Source: Clostridiales bacterium mt11
GTDB lineage: Bacteria > Bacillota > Clostridia > Tissierellales > Tepidimicrobiaceae
NCBI GenBank assembly: GCA_001282665.1
Contig: LN874946.1
Span: 647,717 to 711,716 of the forward strand
DNA: 64,000 nucleotides
Reading direction: 5' to 3'
Position 1 is the stretch's first letter; every line of letters starts with the position of its first letter. This document shows positions 26,498-35,684 of this stretch, piece by piece. The translations under genes were made by a program, and so were the position numbers. Under the pieces are notes generated by a model. The model did not search any database. It was not told the origin of the DNA and saw only the letters and a list, made by a program, of their open reading frames with translations.

Positions 26498-26536
26498 AAA
26501 TAAGGCTTCCAATTAAAAAAAGCGGAAGCCTTATTT
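26498..26536. terminator. Bidirectional terminator between rpmB and a convergent small gene
   Basis: AAATAAGGCTTCC/GGAAGCCTTATTT, 13-bp perfect stem with a 13-base A-rich loop; A- and T-tracts on both sides allow it to work for rpmB and for the minus-strand gene whose stop lies in it. Confidence 0.75.
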
Positions 26537-26701
26537 GGTCTTCAATATTAGTATTCCCATTACTACTAAAACTACTCCAATTGAAAATAATAAAATCTCA
26601 ATAGGTATAAATTTGAGTATAATTAAAGCACCTACTATTCCCAGAACTATACCTATTATTTTTCTTGTTTTATATCTATATCTACAACAAAGACGCTTCA
26701 T
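26531..26701 (-). CDS. Small two-helix membrane protein
   Basis: A 56-residue frame: basic N-terminus MKRLCCRYRYKTRK, then two hydrophobic helices separated by IPIE, ending ILKTK. The positive-inside rule would put both ends in the cytoplasm. GGGGTG lies six bases before the ATG and the stop falls in a terminator. No family recognised. Confidence 0.65.
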   Translation of the reverse strand: MKRLCCRYRYKTRKIIGIVLGIVGALIILKFIPIEILLFSIGVVLVVMGILILKTK

Positions 26702-26780
26702 AATAACACCCCAAATAATATGGTTTACTCTATCTTATTCCTATATCTATGTTTTAGTTACAGGAATATTAATGATGGGG

Positions 26781-26816
26781 TAAAAAAGTGAGATAAAATT
26801 CAAATTTTACCTCACC
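26781..26816 (-). terminator. Terminator after thiN
   Basis: Stem GTGAGGTAAAA/TTTTATCTCAC (one G-U pair) followed by TTTTTTA in the minus direction, five bases beyond the thiN stop. Confidence 0.8.
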
Positions 26817-26823
26817 TTTTTGA

Positions 26824-27456
26824 TTAATCTTTTGATACAAATATTAAACATTTACCTTCATGGATTTTTATATATCCCCTATTTTCTACTATCCTATTGC
26901 TTATGCCGTGGGTTGAACCAAAGTTTATTTTCGTTTTATTCAACTCAAATTCAAATCCCTTTAGGGTGATAGTAGCCCCTATATCAGTAATAGGAATTAC
27001 CGATATAAACCTATCCTTCTTGGTTAATATTAACTCATCCTCTATTAAATATATGATATTATTATCATCTACTATTTTCCCCTCTATGCCTTTTTTAAGT
27101 AATTTATTAAGCAATAATATATTGCCTAGAGTATGATCCATTCTACTTCCAATGGCTCCCACTAAAGTTATATCGTCGTATCCCTTACCAATTAAATAAT
27201 CTATAGCTAATTCAGTATCAGTTGCATCTTTTTTTACTGGAAATTTCTCTATAGGAACGTTATTTTCATGAATTTTCTTCAATGTTTCATCTGAAATAGA
27301 ATCTAAATCTCCAATAACAATATCTGGCATCAAGGATGCTTTCAAACAGTGTTCAGTACCCCCATCAGCAGATAAAATGAAGTCTGACTGTCTTCCTATT
27401 TCTTTCAAGTCGTCTAAATTTAAAACGGTTCCATTTGAAATAATTAAAGCTTTCAT
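26824..27456 (-). CDS. thiN: Thiamine diphosphokinase
   Basis: 210 residues. Converts thiamine to thiamine diphosphate using ATP. N-terminal motif ILSADGGTEHCL near 29 and VIGDLDSIS near 46 bind ATP and metal; the C-terminal beta domain includes GSTHGISNRI. It follows thiT by 17 bases under a TPP riboswitch, so import and activation are regulated together. In Bacillus thiN occupies the same place after rpe. Confidence 0.95.
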   Translation of the reverse strand: MKALIISNGTVLNLDDLKEIGRQSDFILSADGGTEHCLKASLMPDIVIGDLDSISDETLKKIHENNVPIEKFPVKKDATDTELAIDYLIGKGYDDITLVGAIGSRMDHTLGNILLLNKLLKKGIEGKIVDDNNIIYLIEDELILTKKDRFISVIPITDIGATITLKGFEFELNKTKINFGSTHGISNRIVENRGYIKIHEGKCLIFVSKD

Positions 27457-27473
27457 CTAATCATCCATTCTCA

Positions 27474-28013
27474 TCATTTTGATACTTTACTTAAAGGTTT
27501 CCAAATTAATGATAATATTATAGCAGAAATAATAAACTCTGGTACCAAGTAAGATAATTGGTATCCTGCAGAATAGAACCAGGGATTTTTAGTTCCTGCG
27601 TATTCGCTAAAGAAGATTACTCCTGCTAATAGATGGCAAATAAATCTCCCTACTATAGCTAAAAAAACGGATAAAATAATTTGGAAATAGTTCATCTCTT
27701 TAGTGTTTTCAATTGAATTAGAAAAAATACCTGCCAGTCCCAAAAAAGCATAGGCTACTGGATATTCTAATATGGCTTGAGTTGGACTAAACACGTAGCC
27801 TCCAAGCATTATTTTTAAAACTCCAAAAGTAGCCCCAGCAACAACCCCAGGTCCTACACCCCATCTCATAGCAAATAATAAAAGGGGTATCATACTTCCC
27901 GCTGTTACGGAGCCCCCTTGAGGAGATTGATAGAGCTTTATTCTACTTAATACAACGGATAAAGCTATCATTATTCCTGCTTCTACTAACATTTTGGTAC
28001 TCCACTTTTTCAT
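27474..28013 (-). CDS. thiT: Thiamine transporter S component ThiT
   Basis: 179-residue integral membrane protein with six hydrophobic segments, the substrate-binding subunit of an ECF transporter. The family block GSMIPLLLFAMRWGVGPGVVAG and the FFSEYAGTKNPWFYS loop are typical of ThiT. It would need the shared EcfAA'T module, which is not in this window. The TPP riboswitch upstream supports thiamine as substrate. GGAGGTAATAAA site. Confidence 0.94.
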   Translation of the reverse strand: MKKWSTKMLVEAGIMIALSVVLSRIKLYQSPQGGSVTAGSMIPLLLFAMRWGVGPGVVAGATFGVLKIMLGGYVFSPTQAILEYPVAYAFLGLAGIFSNSIENTKEMNYFQIILSVFLAIVGRFICHLLAGVIFFSEYAGTKNPWFYSAGYQLSYLVPEFIISAIILSLIWKPLSKVSK

Positions 28014-28030
28014 TTTATTACCTCCTTTAA

Positions 28031-28065
28031 AATAAAAAACTCACTACCTGAATTAGGTAATGAGT
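28031..28065 (-). terminator. Riboswitch-controlled intrinsic terminator
   Basis: Stem ACTCATTACCT/AGGTAGTGAGT (one G-U pair) with a five-base loop, then TTTTTTATTTT. It lies between the TPP aptamer and the thiT ribosome site, the classic arrangement in which TPP binding favours termination. Confidence 0.9.
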
Positions 28066-28081
28066 ACATAAGCAATTATAC

Positions 28082-28167
28082 ACACTTTCCTACGCTAGAA
28101 TTATCTAGTTCAGGTTAAAGGGTCGGGATATAATCCCCTCTCAGCCACTTGGCTCCCCTAGTGAAAA
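28082..28167 (-). promoter_or_regulatory. TPP riboswitch (THI element)
   Basis: Minus-strand sequence carries all conserved blocks: CTAGGGGAGCC, GGCTGAGAGGG, ACCCTTTAACCTGAACTAG (as ACCCTTTAACCTGA...), and GCGTAGGAAAGT. Senses thiamine diphosphate and controls thiT-thiN through the downstream terminator. Confidence 0.96.
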
Positions 28168-28190
28168 GACATTATTTAGTTGATAAGTTC

Positions 28191-28218
28191 ATTATATCAT
28201 ATATATTCTATATTTCAA
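28191..28218 (-). promoter_or_regulatory. Promoter of the TPP riboswitch-thiT-thiN transcript
   Basis: TTGAAA, 16 bases, TATAAT, placed directly after the rpe stop and about 20 bases before the aptamer. Confidence 0.7.
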
Positions 28219-28866
28219 TTACAATTCCCTAAACATTTTAGTTCTCTTAGAAACATCCTCTGCTTCAAAAATCCCTGAACCGACTACTATGACATCCACT
28301 CCATAATCTATTATATCCTTAGCATTATCTAGTTTTATACCTCCATCTACTTCTATGAGTATATCTAGTTCTCTATCTTCTATCGTTTTTCTTAGACTCC
28401 TTATCTTTCGTTCCATGGAACCAATAAATTTTTGTCCTCCAAATCCAGGATTAACGGTCATTATTAAGACCATGTCTATATAATCTAACACATAATCTAT
28501 ATTATTAAGAGGCGTAGAAGGATTTAATGCAACTCCAGCTTTTAGCCCATAGGATTTAATCTCTTCAATAGTTCTGTGCAGGTGAGTAGTAGACTCTTCG
28601 TGGACGGTTATAATATCTGCCCCTGCATCAACAAAGTTCTTTATATACCTTTCTGGCTTGTCTACCATTAAATGTACATCAAAAGGAATATCTGTAATGC
28701 CTCTTATTTTTTTAATTACAGGAGGTCCAAATGTAATGTTGGGCACATATATGCCATCCATTACATCCAAGTGGATAAAGTCTGCGCCTCCCCTTTCCAA
28801 TTTTAATATTTCGTCTTTTAAACTTCCAAAATCTGCTGATAAAATGGAAGGTGATACTTGAACCAT
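28219..28866 (-). CDS. rpe: Ribulose-phosphate 3-epimerase
   Basis: Interconverts ribulose 5-phosphate and xylulose 5-phosphate in the pentose phosphate pathway. 215 residues of TIM-barrel fold: SPSILSADFG, HLDVMDGIYVPNITFG near 34-50, VHLMVDKPE, MTVNPGFGGQ near 140, and EVDGGI near 172. The ATG at 28866 has AGGAGG upstream; the 27-residue longer frame overlaps rsgA and is rejected. One base separates it from rsgA. Confidence 0.96.
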   Translation of the reverse strand: MVQVSPSILSADFGSLKDEILKLERGGADFIHLDVMDGIYVPNITFGPPVIKKIRGITDIPFDVHLMVDKPERYIKNFVDAGADIITVHEESTTHLHRTIEEIKSYGLKAGVALNPSTPLNNIDYVLDYIDMVLIMTVNPGFGGQKFIGSMERKIRSLRKTIEDRELDILIEVDGGIKLDNAKDIIDYGVDVIVVGSGIFEAEDVSKRTKMFREL

Positions 28867-28867
28867 A

Positions 28868-29746
28868 TCAATACCTCCTAATATTTTTAATTTCATCGAG
28901 GAAATATAAATAGTTTTCATATCGAATACTCGATATATTTCCTTCATCTACTTGTCTTTTTACTTCACAACTAGGTTCTTTATAATGCAAACAAGATATA
29001 AATTTACACTTGTTGCTATATTCATAGATCTCTTTAAAATACCTAGCTAATTCCACATCTGATTGAATGAAATCAAGGTTTAGGGAGCTAAACCCAGGAG
29101 TATCAAGTACATAACTATTTGAGTCCAGCTCCATTAATTCCACATGTCGTGTGGTATGTTTCCCACGGGTAGTCTTTTTACTCACCTCTCCTGTTACTAA
29201 CTTTAAGTTAGGATCTACTTTATTTAATAAAGATGATTTTCCCACACCTGACGGTCCTGCAAAAACTGTAATATTGTTTTTTAACACCTCTGTCAATTCC
29301 AATATCCCTTCATCGGTTTTAGTGCTAGTCTTTAATATACTATATCCCGCTTTACCATATATATCTTCAATTAAGCTTATCTCTTCTGTAGTACTTAAAT
29401 CTATTTTGTTTATACATATCTCAACATTTAATTTTTCATACTCAGCCATAACTAAAAATCTATCTAATAGCCAAAAATTGATATCGGGATTGTTAATACT
29501 CATGACTATAATAGCTTGAGTAACATTTGCAACGGGAGGTCTTGTCAACTGAGATATTCTATCATATATCTTCTCTATATATCCAGTGTTATCCTCTTCA
29601 CTTACCCTAATTAATACCTTATCTCCAACTAAGGGTGTTATTTTTTCCTCCCTAAATAATCCTCTAGCTCTACATTCATAAATACCTTTTTCAGTTTCTA
29701 CATAATAAAATCCGCCAATTCCTTTAATAATAATGCCTTCTAACAT
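28868..29746 (-). CDS. rsgA: Ribosome small-subunit GTPase RsgA
   Basis: 292-residue circularly permuted GTPase that checks 30S maturation. OB domain (1-70), then NKIDL near 117, GPSGVGKSSLLN near 164-175, DTPGFSS near 215, and a C-terminal zinc site from CKFISCLHYKEPSC. In the conserved prpC-prkC-rsgA-rpe order. Confidence 0.96.
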   Translation of the reverse strand: MLEGIIIKGIGGFYYVETEKGIYECRARGLFREEKITPLVGDKVLIRVSEEDNTGYIEKIYDRISQLTRPPVANVTQAIIVMSINNPDINFWLLDRFLVMAEYEKLNVEICINKIDLSTTEEISLIEDIYGKAGYSILKTSTKTDEGILELTEVLKNNITVFAGPSGVGKSSLLNKVDPNLKLVTGEVSKKTTRGKHTTRHVELMELDSNSYVLDTPGFSSLNLDFIQSDVELARYFKEIYEYSNKCKFISCLHYKEPSCEVKRQVDEGNISSIRYENYLYFLDEIKNIRRY

Positions 29747-29755
29747 TTAAACCTC

Positions 29756-31693
29756 CTATGCATCAGGATGTTGTCGAGTATCTATATATTCACCATTAAA
29801 ATAGAATTCAAATTGTGCATCTAATTTTCCTTTAAGAGGTATTTTAACAGTTTCTCCATCTGCAGCATGGACTTTGTTATACATAGTTTCCCTAACGCCA
29901 TCTTGGATTCTATCCACCCTTATTTCAATTTCACTTCCATCCTGTGGTAAAGTTAAACTAATGCTAAATGGAACTTCCTTATCATCATTTACCTCTGGTT
30001 CTTCTGGCTTTTCTTCTGGACCGCTGCTAATATATACATCTACTGCTTTATTGATCTCAATTTCAGTACCAGCATCAGCACTCTGCCATATTACAACTCC
30101 CTTAGGATATTCGTCACTTGGTTTTGGATTAACTTGACCTATTTGTAATTGATTTGATATAAGCGAATTTCTAGCTTCTTTCTCAGTTAATCCTATTAAT
30201 TTTGGCACTATAGTGGTCTTCTTCTTTGGACCTCTGCTGACTAGAACATTGACCTTCGTCCCCTTTTCAACTTCTGAATAGGGTTCTGGGTCCTGATTCA
30301 TTATAATATTTGCTTCTACTGTATCACTATCATCATATTTAACTAAACCTTCTTCTAATCCATATTCACTTAAAATCTCAGCTAATTCGGTAATGTTTTT
30401 ATTAATTAAACTTGGTACTTTGACTAATGCACCGCCTTTACTAACATTTACTTCTATAGGATAACCCTTCTTAACCTTCTCTCCTGCCTCTACACTTTGC
30501 CATACTATTTGTCCTTCACTAAACTCGTTATCGTATACTTCTTTACCTAATCTTAATTCTAAACCTAATTTTTCTATTTCCTCTTCTGCCTTATCTTTAG
30601 GCATTCCAAGTAGATTAGGGACTGATACCATTGGGGTTATAAACCAATCTTTAAGTTTATAATATCCTAAGACTGCAGCACTTACAACTACAAAAGCAAG
30701 TAATATAGCTAAAAGCTTAACCTTGGTGCTGCCATTGTCATCATTTTTTTTCTTCTTTTTCTTCCTCGGTTTTTTCATATTATCCACATCCTCATCTTCA
30801 ACGATTGGGATTATCTGCGTTGGCGATTCTATAATACTAGTATTATCCAAGTCATAGTTTGCATCTTTATACTTCATCCTTTTTAAATCTCGTAACAGTT
30901 CACTAGCCGTACTATATCTATCGGCTTGACTCTTCTTTACACACTTCATAATAATATTTTGTAGGCTAGTCGGCACTGTGCTATCTATTTCTTGAGGTGA
31001 AACAATTTCCTCTTGAATATGTTTTAAAGCCACTGATATTGGGCTATCACCTTCATAAGGTACCTTTCCAGTGATCATCTCGTACATAACAATTCCAAGA
31101 GAATAGATATCCGACTTTTCATCAGTATACCCTCCTCGTGCCTGCTCAGGAGAAAAATAATGTACTGAGCCTATTACATTAGATGTATTTGTAACCGTTG
31201 AAGCTGTAGCAGCTCTAGCAATACCAAAATCCGTTACCTTTACTCTGCCATCCTCGGTTACCATTATATTATGAGGTTTAATATCCCTATGAACTATGTG
31301 GTTTTTATGGGCATGTTCTAATGCTTCAGCTATTTGTATTGAATAATCCATAGTTTCATCAACGGTTAATTTACCTTTTTCTCTGATTATTTCCTTTAAA
31401 GTCTTGCCTTTTATATATTCCATAACTATATAGTGTATATCATGGTCATCTCTTTTTTCCACTCCAACATCGTATATATTTACGATATTAGGATGGGAAA
31501 GACTTGCCGCCGCTTGAGATTCTCTTCTAAATTTTTTTATAAATTCTTCATCATTTATATACTCATCTCTCAATATCTTAATCGCTACATATCTATTTAA
31601 CAACCTGCATTTTGCTTTATAAACGAGAGCCATACCACCCCCGCCAATTTTTTCAATTATTTCATATCTACCACCTAATACGGTTCCAATCAT
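29756..31693 (-). CDS. prkC: PASTA-domain Ser/Thr protein kinase PrkC
   Basis: 645-residue bitopic kinase that senses peptidoglycan fragments. Kinase domain 10-270 has the glycine loop GGGGMALVY, Lys39, HRDIKPHN with Asp137 and DFG at 155-157. A Lys-rich stretch precedes one membrane helix (about 325-346). Outside are three PASTA repeats (about 355-560) and an extra 70-residue beta-type domain. ATG at 31693 with GGGGTGAT upstream. In Bacillus PrkC triggers spore germination. Confidence 0.95.
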   Translation of the reverse strand: MIGTVLGGRYEIIEKIGGGGMALVYKAKCRLLNRYVAIKILRDEYINDEEFIKKFRRESQAAASLSHPNIVNIYDVGVEKRDDHDIHYIVMEYIKGKTLKEIIREKGKLTVDETMDYSIQIAEALEHAHKNHIVHRDIKPHNIMVTEDGRVKVTDFGIARAATASTVTNTSNVIGSVHYFSPEQARGGYTDEKSDIYSLGIVMYEMITGKVPYEGDSPISVALKHIQEEIVSPQEIDSTVPTSLQNIIMKCVKKSQADRYSTASELLRDLKRMKYKDANYDLDNTSIIESPTQIIPIVEDEDVDNMKKPRKKKKKKNDDNGSTKVKLLAILLAFVVVSAAVLGYYKLKDWFITPMVSVPNLLGMPKDKAEEEIEKLGLELRLGKEVYDNEFSEGQIVWQSVEAGEKVKKGYPIEVNVSKGGALVKVPSLINKNITELAEILSEYGLEEGLVKYDDSDTVEANIIMNQDPEPYSEVEKGTKVNVLVSRGPKKKTTIVPKLIGLTEKEARNSLISNQLQIGQVNPKPSDEYPKGVVIWQSADAGTEIEINKAVDVYISSGPEEKPEEPEVNDDKEVPFSISLTLPQDGSEIEIRVDRIQDGVRETMYNKVHAADGETVKIPLKGKLDAQFEFYFNGEYIDTRQHPDA

Positions 31694-31710
31694 ATTATCA
31701 CCCCATTCCA

Positions 31711-32442
31711 CTAAAATTTAACGGCTATAACTGTTATATTATCAAAGCCGCCTTCATCATTTGAGAGTTTTATCAAATCCTCACATGCCTTTTCAATATC
31801 TTCATTCATAGTCAAAGAATCTTTAATTCGGGTCTCATCTACCATATTAGTCAATCCATCAGTACACAATAAAAGTATATCACCTTTATGTTTTCTTTCT
31901 ACTATTATATCTGTTTTTATCTTATCACTAGTACCTACAGCTCGAGTAATTATATTGCGTTGGGGATGATGCTTTGCTTCCTCTTTACTAATGCTGCCAT
32001 TCCTTATAAGTTCTTCTACTAGAGAATGGTCCTCAGTTATTTGAGATAGTACTCCATCCCTTAATAAATAAGCTCTGCTATCTCCTACATGACCAATAAA
32101 TATCTTATCGTCTATCACATGTGCCAGGGTAACAGTTGTTCCCATTCCAGAATATCGCTCTTCTTCCATAGATTTTTTGTAGATTTTTTTATTGGCTTCG
32201 TCTATGGATTTTCTTATTCTGTCTTTAACTTCCTCATCTACTGTTGTAACATCAGCAAAATAATTCTTAAAATTATTGCTTATTATTTCAATAGCCATTC
32301 CACTGGCAATTTCTCCTGCTTTATGCCCCCCCATTCCGTCTGCTATAATAAATAGAGGATAATCCTTATCAGAAGAAACATAATAAGCATCTTGATTATT
32401 ATCTCGAATTATTCCTACATCTGTTTTTACGCCAATATCCAT
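31711..32442 (-). CDS. stp: PP2C-type protein phosphatase Stp/PrpC
   Basis: 243 residues. Metal-dependent Ser/Thr phosphatase that opposes PrkC. Motifs RDNNQDAYYV, IADGMGGHKAGEIAS near 33-47, GMGTTV near 100, GDSRAYLLRDG near 122, and GGFDNITVIAV at the end supply the metal-binding Asp residues. The pair stp-prkC is conserved; 17 bases separate the genes. Confidence 0.95.
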   Translation of the reverse strand: MDIGVKTDVGIIRDNNQDAYYVSSDKDYPLFIIADGMGGHKAGEIASGMAIEIISNNFKNYFADVTTVDEEVKDRIRKSIDEANKKIYKKSMEEERYSGMGTTVTLAHVIDDKIFIGHVGDSRAYLLRDGVLSQITEDHSLVEELIRNGSISKEEAKHHPQRNIITRAVGTSDKIKTDIIVERKHKGDILLLCTDGLTNMVDETRIKDSLTMNEDIEKACEDLIKLSNDEGGFDNITVIAVKF

Positions 32443-32466
32443 ATAAAATCACCTCACTGGAAAGTT

Positions 32467-33507
32467 TTAATGTCTTTCATTTGTGTATCTTCTTCTCAAT
32501 TGTCCACATGAAGCATTAATGTCTCCTCCCATTTCCCTACGTATAGTTACAGGTATATTTGCCTTAACTAAACTTCTTTCAAATCTCTCAATATTAATCT
32601 TTGACGGTCTTTCTTGGCTAGATTCACTTATGGGATTTAAGGGTATTAAATTTATATGGCAATTCATTCCTTTAAGGATTTTAACCAATTCATTTAAATC
32701 CTTCTCCCTGTCATTAACTCCTTCAATAAGTGTATATTCTATAGTGATTCTTCTTTTGGTTTTATGATTATAATATTTACAAGCTTCTATTATATCATAA
32801 ACTGAGTATTTATTACCTATTGGCATTATCTTCCGTCTATCTTCATCAAAAGGTGAATGAAGTGATATAGATAAAGTTATAGGTATATCCTCTTCTGCTA
32901 ATTTATAAATCTTTGGAACCAATCCACAAGTAGATAAGGTTATATTCCTATAGCTCGTGTTATGCCCTTTCGGTTCATGAATTATATTTAAAAATTTTAT
33001 AGTATTTTCATAATTATCTAAAGGTTCCCCACTTCCCATCAATACAATATTGCTAATCTTATTATTTAAATCCTTTTCCATCATATATATCTGACTAGCC
33101 ATTTCACCAGGGGTTAGACTTCTTATCAAACCTTCTTTAGTTGATGCACAAAAAGAGCAACCCATTTTACAGCCAACTTGTGTAGATATACACGCAGTTA
33201 GACCATGTTTATATTCCATGGCCACACTTTCAATAATATTATTATCTTCCAATAAAAACAAGTATTTTTTTGTATTGTCAATTTTTGAATCAAATCGTTT
33301 AAAAATTCTTAATTGGTTTATCTTTGAAACCTTTTCTAGCTTGTCCCGTAGTCCCATGGAGAACACAGATATATTCTCAATATCTGTACCTTGATTTTTA
33401 TGTATAAAGGTAAACAACTGTTCTGCTCTATATTTTTGCTCTCCAATACTATATATATATCCTTCTAACTCCTCCATTGTTAAGCTATTTAATTCAGTTT
33501 TATGCAA
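32467..33507 (-). CDS. rlmN: Dual-specificity rRNA/tRNA methyltransferase RlmN
   Basis: Radical SAM enzyme that makes 2-methyladenosine at 23S A2503 and tRNA A37. 346 residues with the cluster motif CKMGCSFCAS near 112-121, and a GEPLDNYENT segment. The C-terminal Cys in SCGQLRRRY is the methyl-carrying residue. Start is TTG after GAGGTGATT. In the rsmB-rlmN-stp order. Confidence 0.96.
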   Translation of the reverse strand: MHKTELNSLTMEELEGYIYSIGEQKYRAEQLFTFIHKNQGTDIENISVFSMGLRDKLEKVSKINQLRIFKRFDSKIDNTKKYLFLLEDNNIIESVAMEYKHGLTACISTQVGCKMGCSFCASTKEGLIRSLTPGEMASQIYMMEKDLNNKISNIVLMGSGEPLDNYENTIKFLNIIHEPKGHNTSYRNITLSTCGLVPKIYKLAEEDIPITLSISLHSPFDEDRRKIMPIGNKYSVYDIIEACKYYNHKTKRRITIEYTLIEGVNDREKDLNELVKILKGMNCHINLIPLNPISESSQERPSKINIERFERSLVKANIPVTIRREMGGDINASCGQLRRRYTNERH

Positions 33508-33561
33508 GAAATCACCTCAAATATATTCTTAATTTTATATTATACCATAACTAATAAAGTA

Positions 33562-34902
33562 TTAGCCATTCTTCTTTTCAATTCTAGCAATAAAAAAGCC
33601 ATCTGTATTATGTATATGTGGAAATAGTTGAATATAACCATCTTGAGACGTTTCTATATTTTCTTTTGAATAAATTAAATTTTCAAAACCAGTTAACCCA
33701 AATTCTCTATTATTATCTAAAAAGTCATTTATCACGTCCATATTTTCTTCCCTACCAATAGTACAAGTGCTGTATATTATTATTCCTCCAGGTTTTACAT
33801 ATTCTTTAGCATTATCTAGTACATTTTTTTGGATTTTATTTAAATCCGCTATATCCTCTTCTCGTCTATTCCATTTTATTTCAGGTCTTCTCCTAATAAT
33901 ACCTAAACCGGAACAAGGTGCGTCTACGATACAATAGTCTACCTTTCCAATTAAATTATGATCTAATTTAAGGGCATCAAAACTTTCAGTATCTATAATA
34001 TCTATACCTAATCTGTTAGCATTTTGTCTAACCAATTTTAACTTATGATCATAGATATCTCTACTTATTATCTTCCCTTTATTGTTCATCAACTGAGCCA
34101 TATGAGTAGATTTACCTCCTGGAGCACTGCACAAGTCTAATACAAGGCTATTCTCTTTTGGAGAAGCTATTTGAGATACTAGCATACTACTTTCATCTTG
34201 AATGGTAAAATAGCCTAAATTAAACTCTTCTATTTCAGTAATCCTCGTGGGATTATCTACAATAACTCCATCATCGGCATAATTTGTTTTATAAACCACA
34301 TAACCATAATTAGATAGCATTTTCAGAAGCTCATCTCTGGTAATTATCAGAGTATTGACCCTTATGTTCAGCTTTGGTCTACTATTATTTCCTTGACACA
34401 ATTTTTCAGTAAATTCATAACCATATTCTTCTATCCATCTTTTAATCATCCATTTTGGATAGGAATATTTAATGGATAGATAATCTCCACTATCTATCTT
34501 ATCTATTTTCATCATCTCTTCTTTATTCCTTGAGATGTTCCTCAATATGCCGTTGACAAAGCCACTAACTCCCTTATGCCCATATTTTTTGGATAGATTA
34601 ACGGCTTCATTTACCGCCGCTCTATCTGGAATTTTGTCCATAAAGACAATTTGATATACTCCCATCCTTAAAATCTCCAAAATTGTAGGATGGATCTTCT
34701 TTAATTTTATCTTTGAAGCTTTTGAAATGATATAGTCTATGTACAATAGATTTTCAATTACACCATAAACTATTTCCCTTATTAAATTCTCGTCTTTTAT
34801 ATCCTCTTTACCTTTTAAATGTTTGTTAATGGCATAATTGGAAAATGCCCCTTTTTCATCTATATCCATCAATATATTTAAAGCAATATCCCTTGAATTC
34901 AT
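33562..34902 (-). CDS. rsmB: 16S rRNA (cytosine967-C5)-methyltransferase RsmB
   Basis: 446 residues. N-terminal NusB-like domain (1-130), then the SAM fold with LDLCSAPGGKSTHMAQ near 252, VDAPCSGLG with catalytic Cys near 323, and YSTCTI with the second Cys near 376. ATG at 34902 has AGGAGG upstream; an eight-residue longer frame lacks a site. Confidence 0.95.
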   Translation of the reverse strand: MNSRDIALNILMDIDEKGAFSNYAINKHLKGKEDIKDENLIREIVYGVIENLLYIDYIISKASKIKLKKIHPTILEILRMGVYQIVFMDKIPDRAAVNEAVNLSKKYGHKGVSGFVNGILRNISRNKEEMMKIDKIDSGDYLSIKYSYPKWMIKRWIEEYGYEFTEKLCQGNNSRPKLNIRVNTLIITRDELLKMLSNYGYVVYKTNYADDGVIVDNPTRITEIEEFNLGYFTIQDESSMLVSQIASPKENSLVLDLCSAPGGKSTHMAQLMNNKGKIISRDIYDHKLKLVRQNANRLGIDIIDTESFDALKLDHNLIGKVDYCIVDAPCSGLGIIRRRPEIKWNRREEDIADLNKIQKNVLDNAKEYVKPGGIIIYSTCTIGREENMDVINDFLDNNREFGLTGFENLIYSKENIETSQDGYIQLFPHIHNTDGFFIARIEKKNG

Positions 34903-34914
34903 ACTAAGCCTCCT

Positions 34915-34949
34915 ATAAAAAATCATTTGCCTGGCTTAAGCCAGGCAAA
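34915..34949 (-). terminator. Terminator after the zinc peptidase gene
   Basis: Perfect 24-bp palindrome TTTGCCTGGC-TTAA-GCCAGGCAAA followed in the minus direction by TGATTTTTT. Strong GC-rich stem; located between the peptidase stop and rsmB. Confidence 0.87.
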
Positions 34950-34966
34950 GTTAAAGATATGATATT

Positions 34967-35665
34967 TTAATCTCTTCTTCTATTTGAAATAGAGAGAAGT
35001 CTTAATAATTGACCAATAGCAACCAGGGTTGCTGCAACATATGTTAAAGCAGCTGCAGTAAGAACCTTTTTTGATGAGTCTATTTCATCTCTAAAAACTA
35101 TGCCATCTTCTAATTGATATAAGGCTCTTTTACTAGCATTAAATTCTACAGGTAAAGTAACGATTTGGAACAATACTACGGCTAAATATAGCATTACCCC
35201 TACTTCTACAAGAAATGGACTAATAACTAAACCTATTACGATTATAAACCAAACAAATCTAGCTCCTATACTTGCAATGGGTGCTATATTATTTCTTAAA
35301 ATAAGCGGAAAATAGCCTTCTCCATGTTGTATAGCATGACCAACTTCATGAGCAGCAACGGAAACTGCTGCAATTGAGTTGCCATTATATACATTACTTG
35401 ACAATCTAATTACCTTACTTCTTGGATCATAGTGATCTGTCAATTGACCTGCAATAGGCTCTATTCTAACATCATATAGCCCATTTCTATCTAATATCAT
35501 CCTTGCAACTTCTCTTCCAGTATAACCTGAGCGACTAGATACCCTTAAATATTTGTTAAAAGATGTAGAAACCTTTAATTGTGCATACATGGCAAACAGT
35601 ATAGCTGGGAATAAAAACAGCATCCAATTACCGCCATACCCCCCGTAATATCCACCATAATACAT
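34967..35665 (-). CDS. Membrane zinc metallopeptidase (YugP type)
   Basis: 232 residues. The HEVGHAIQH motif near 106-114 is the zinc site. N-terminal glycine/tyrosine-rich MYYGGYYGGYGG followed by one membrane helix, and two or three more after the active site. Family of YugP-like neutral zinc peptidases, substrate unknown. It lies between fmt and rsmB, a place often taken by this gene in Clostridia but not in Bacillus. Confidence 0.9.
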   Translation of the reverse strand: MYYGGYYGGYGGNWMLFLFPAILFAMYAQLKVSTSFNKYLRVSSRSGYTGREVARMILDRNGLYDVRIEPIAGQLTDHYDPRSKVIRLSSNVYNGNSIAAVSVAAHEVGHAIQHGEGYFPLILRNNIAPIASIGARFVWFIIVIGLVISPFLVEVGVMLYLAVVLFQIVTLPVEFNASKRALYQLEDGIVFRDEIDSSKKVLTAAALTYVAATLVAIGQLLRLLSISNRRRD

Positions 35666-35684
35666 ATTTGTTCCCTCCTTTAAA

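Noticed and set aside
28867..28947. Longer N-terminus for ribulose-phosphate epimerase
   Set aside because: The extension overlaps rsgA, and AGGAGG fits the internal ATG.
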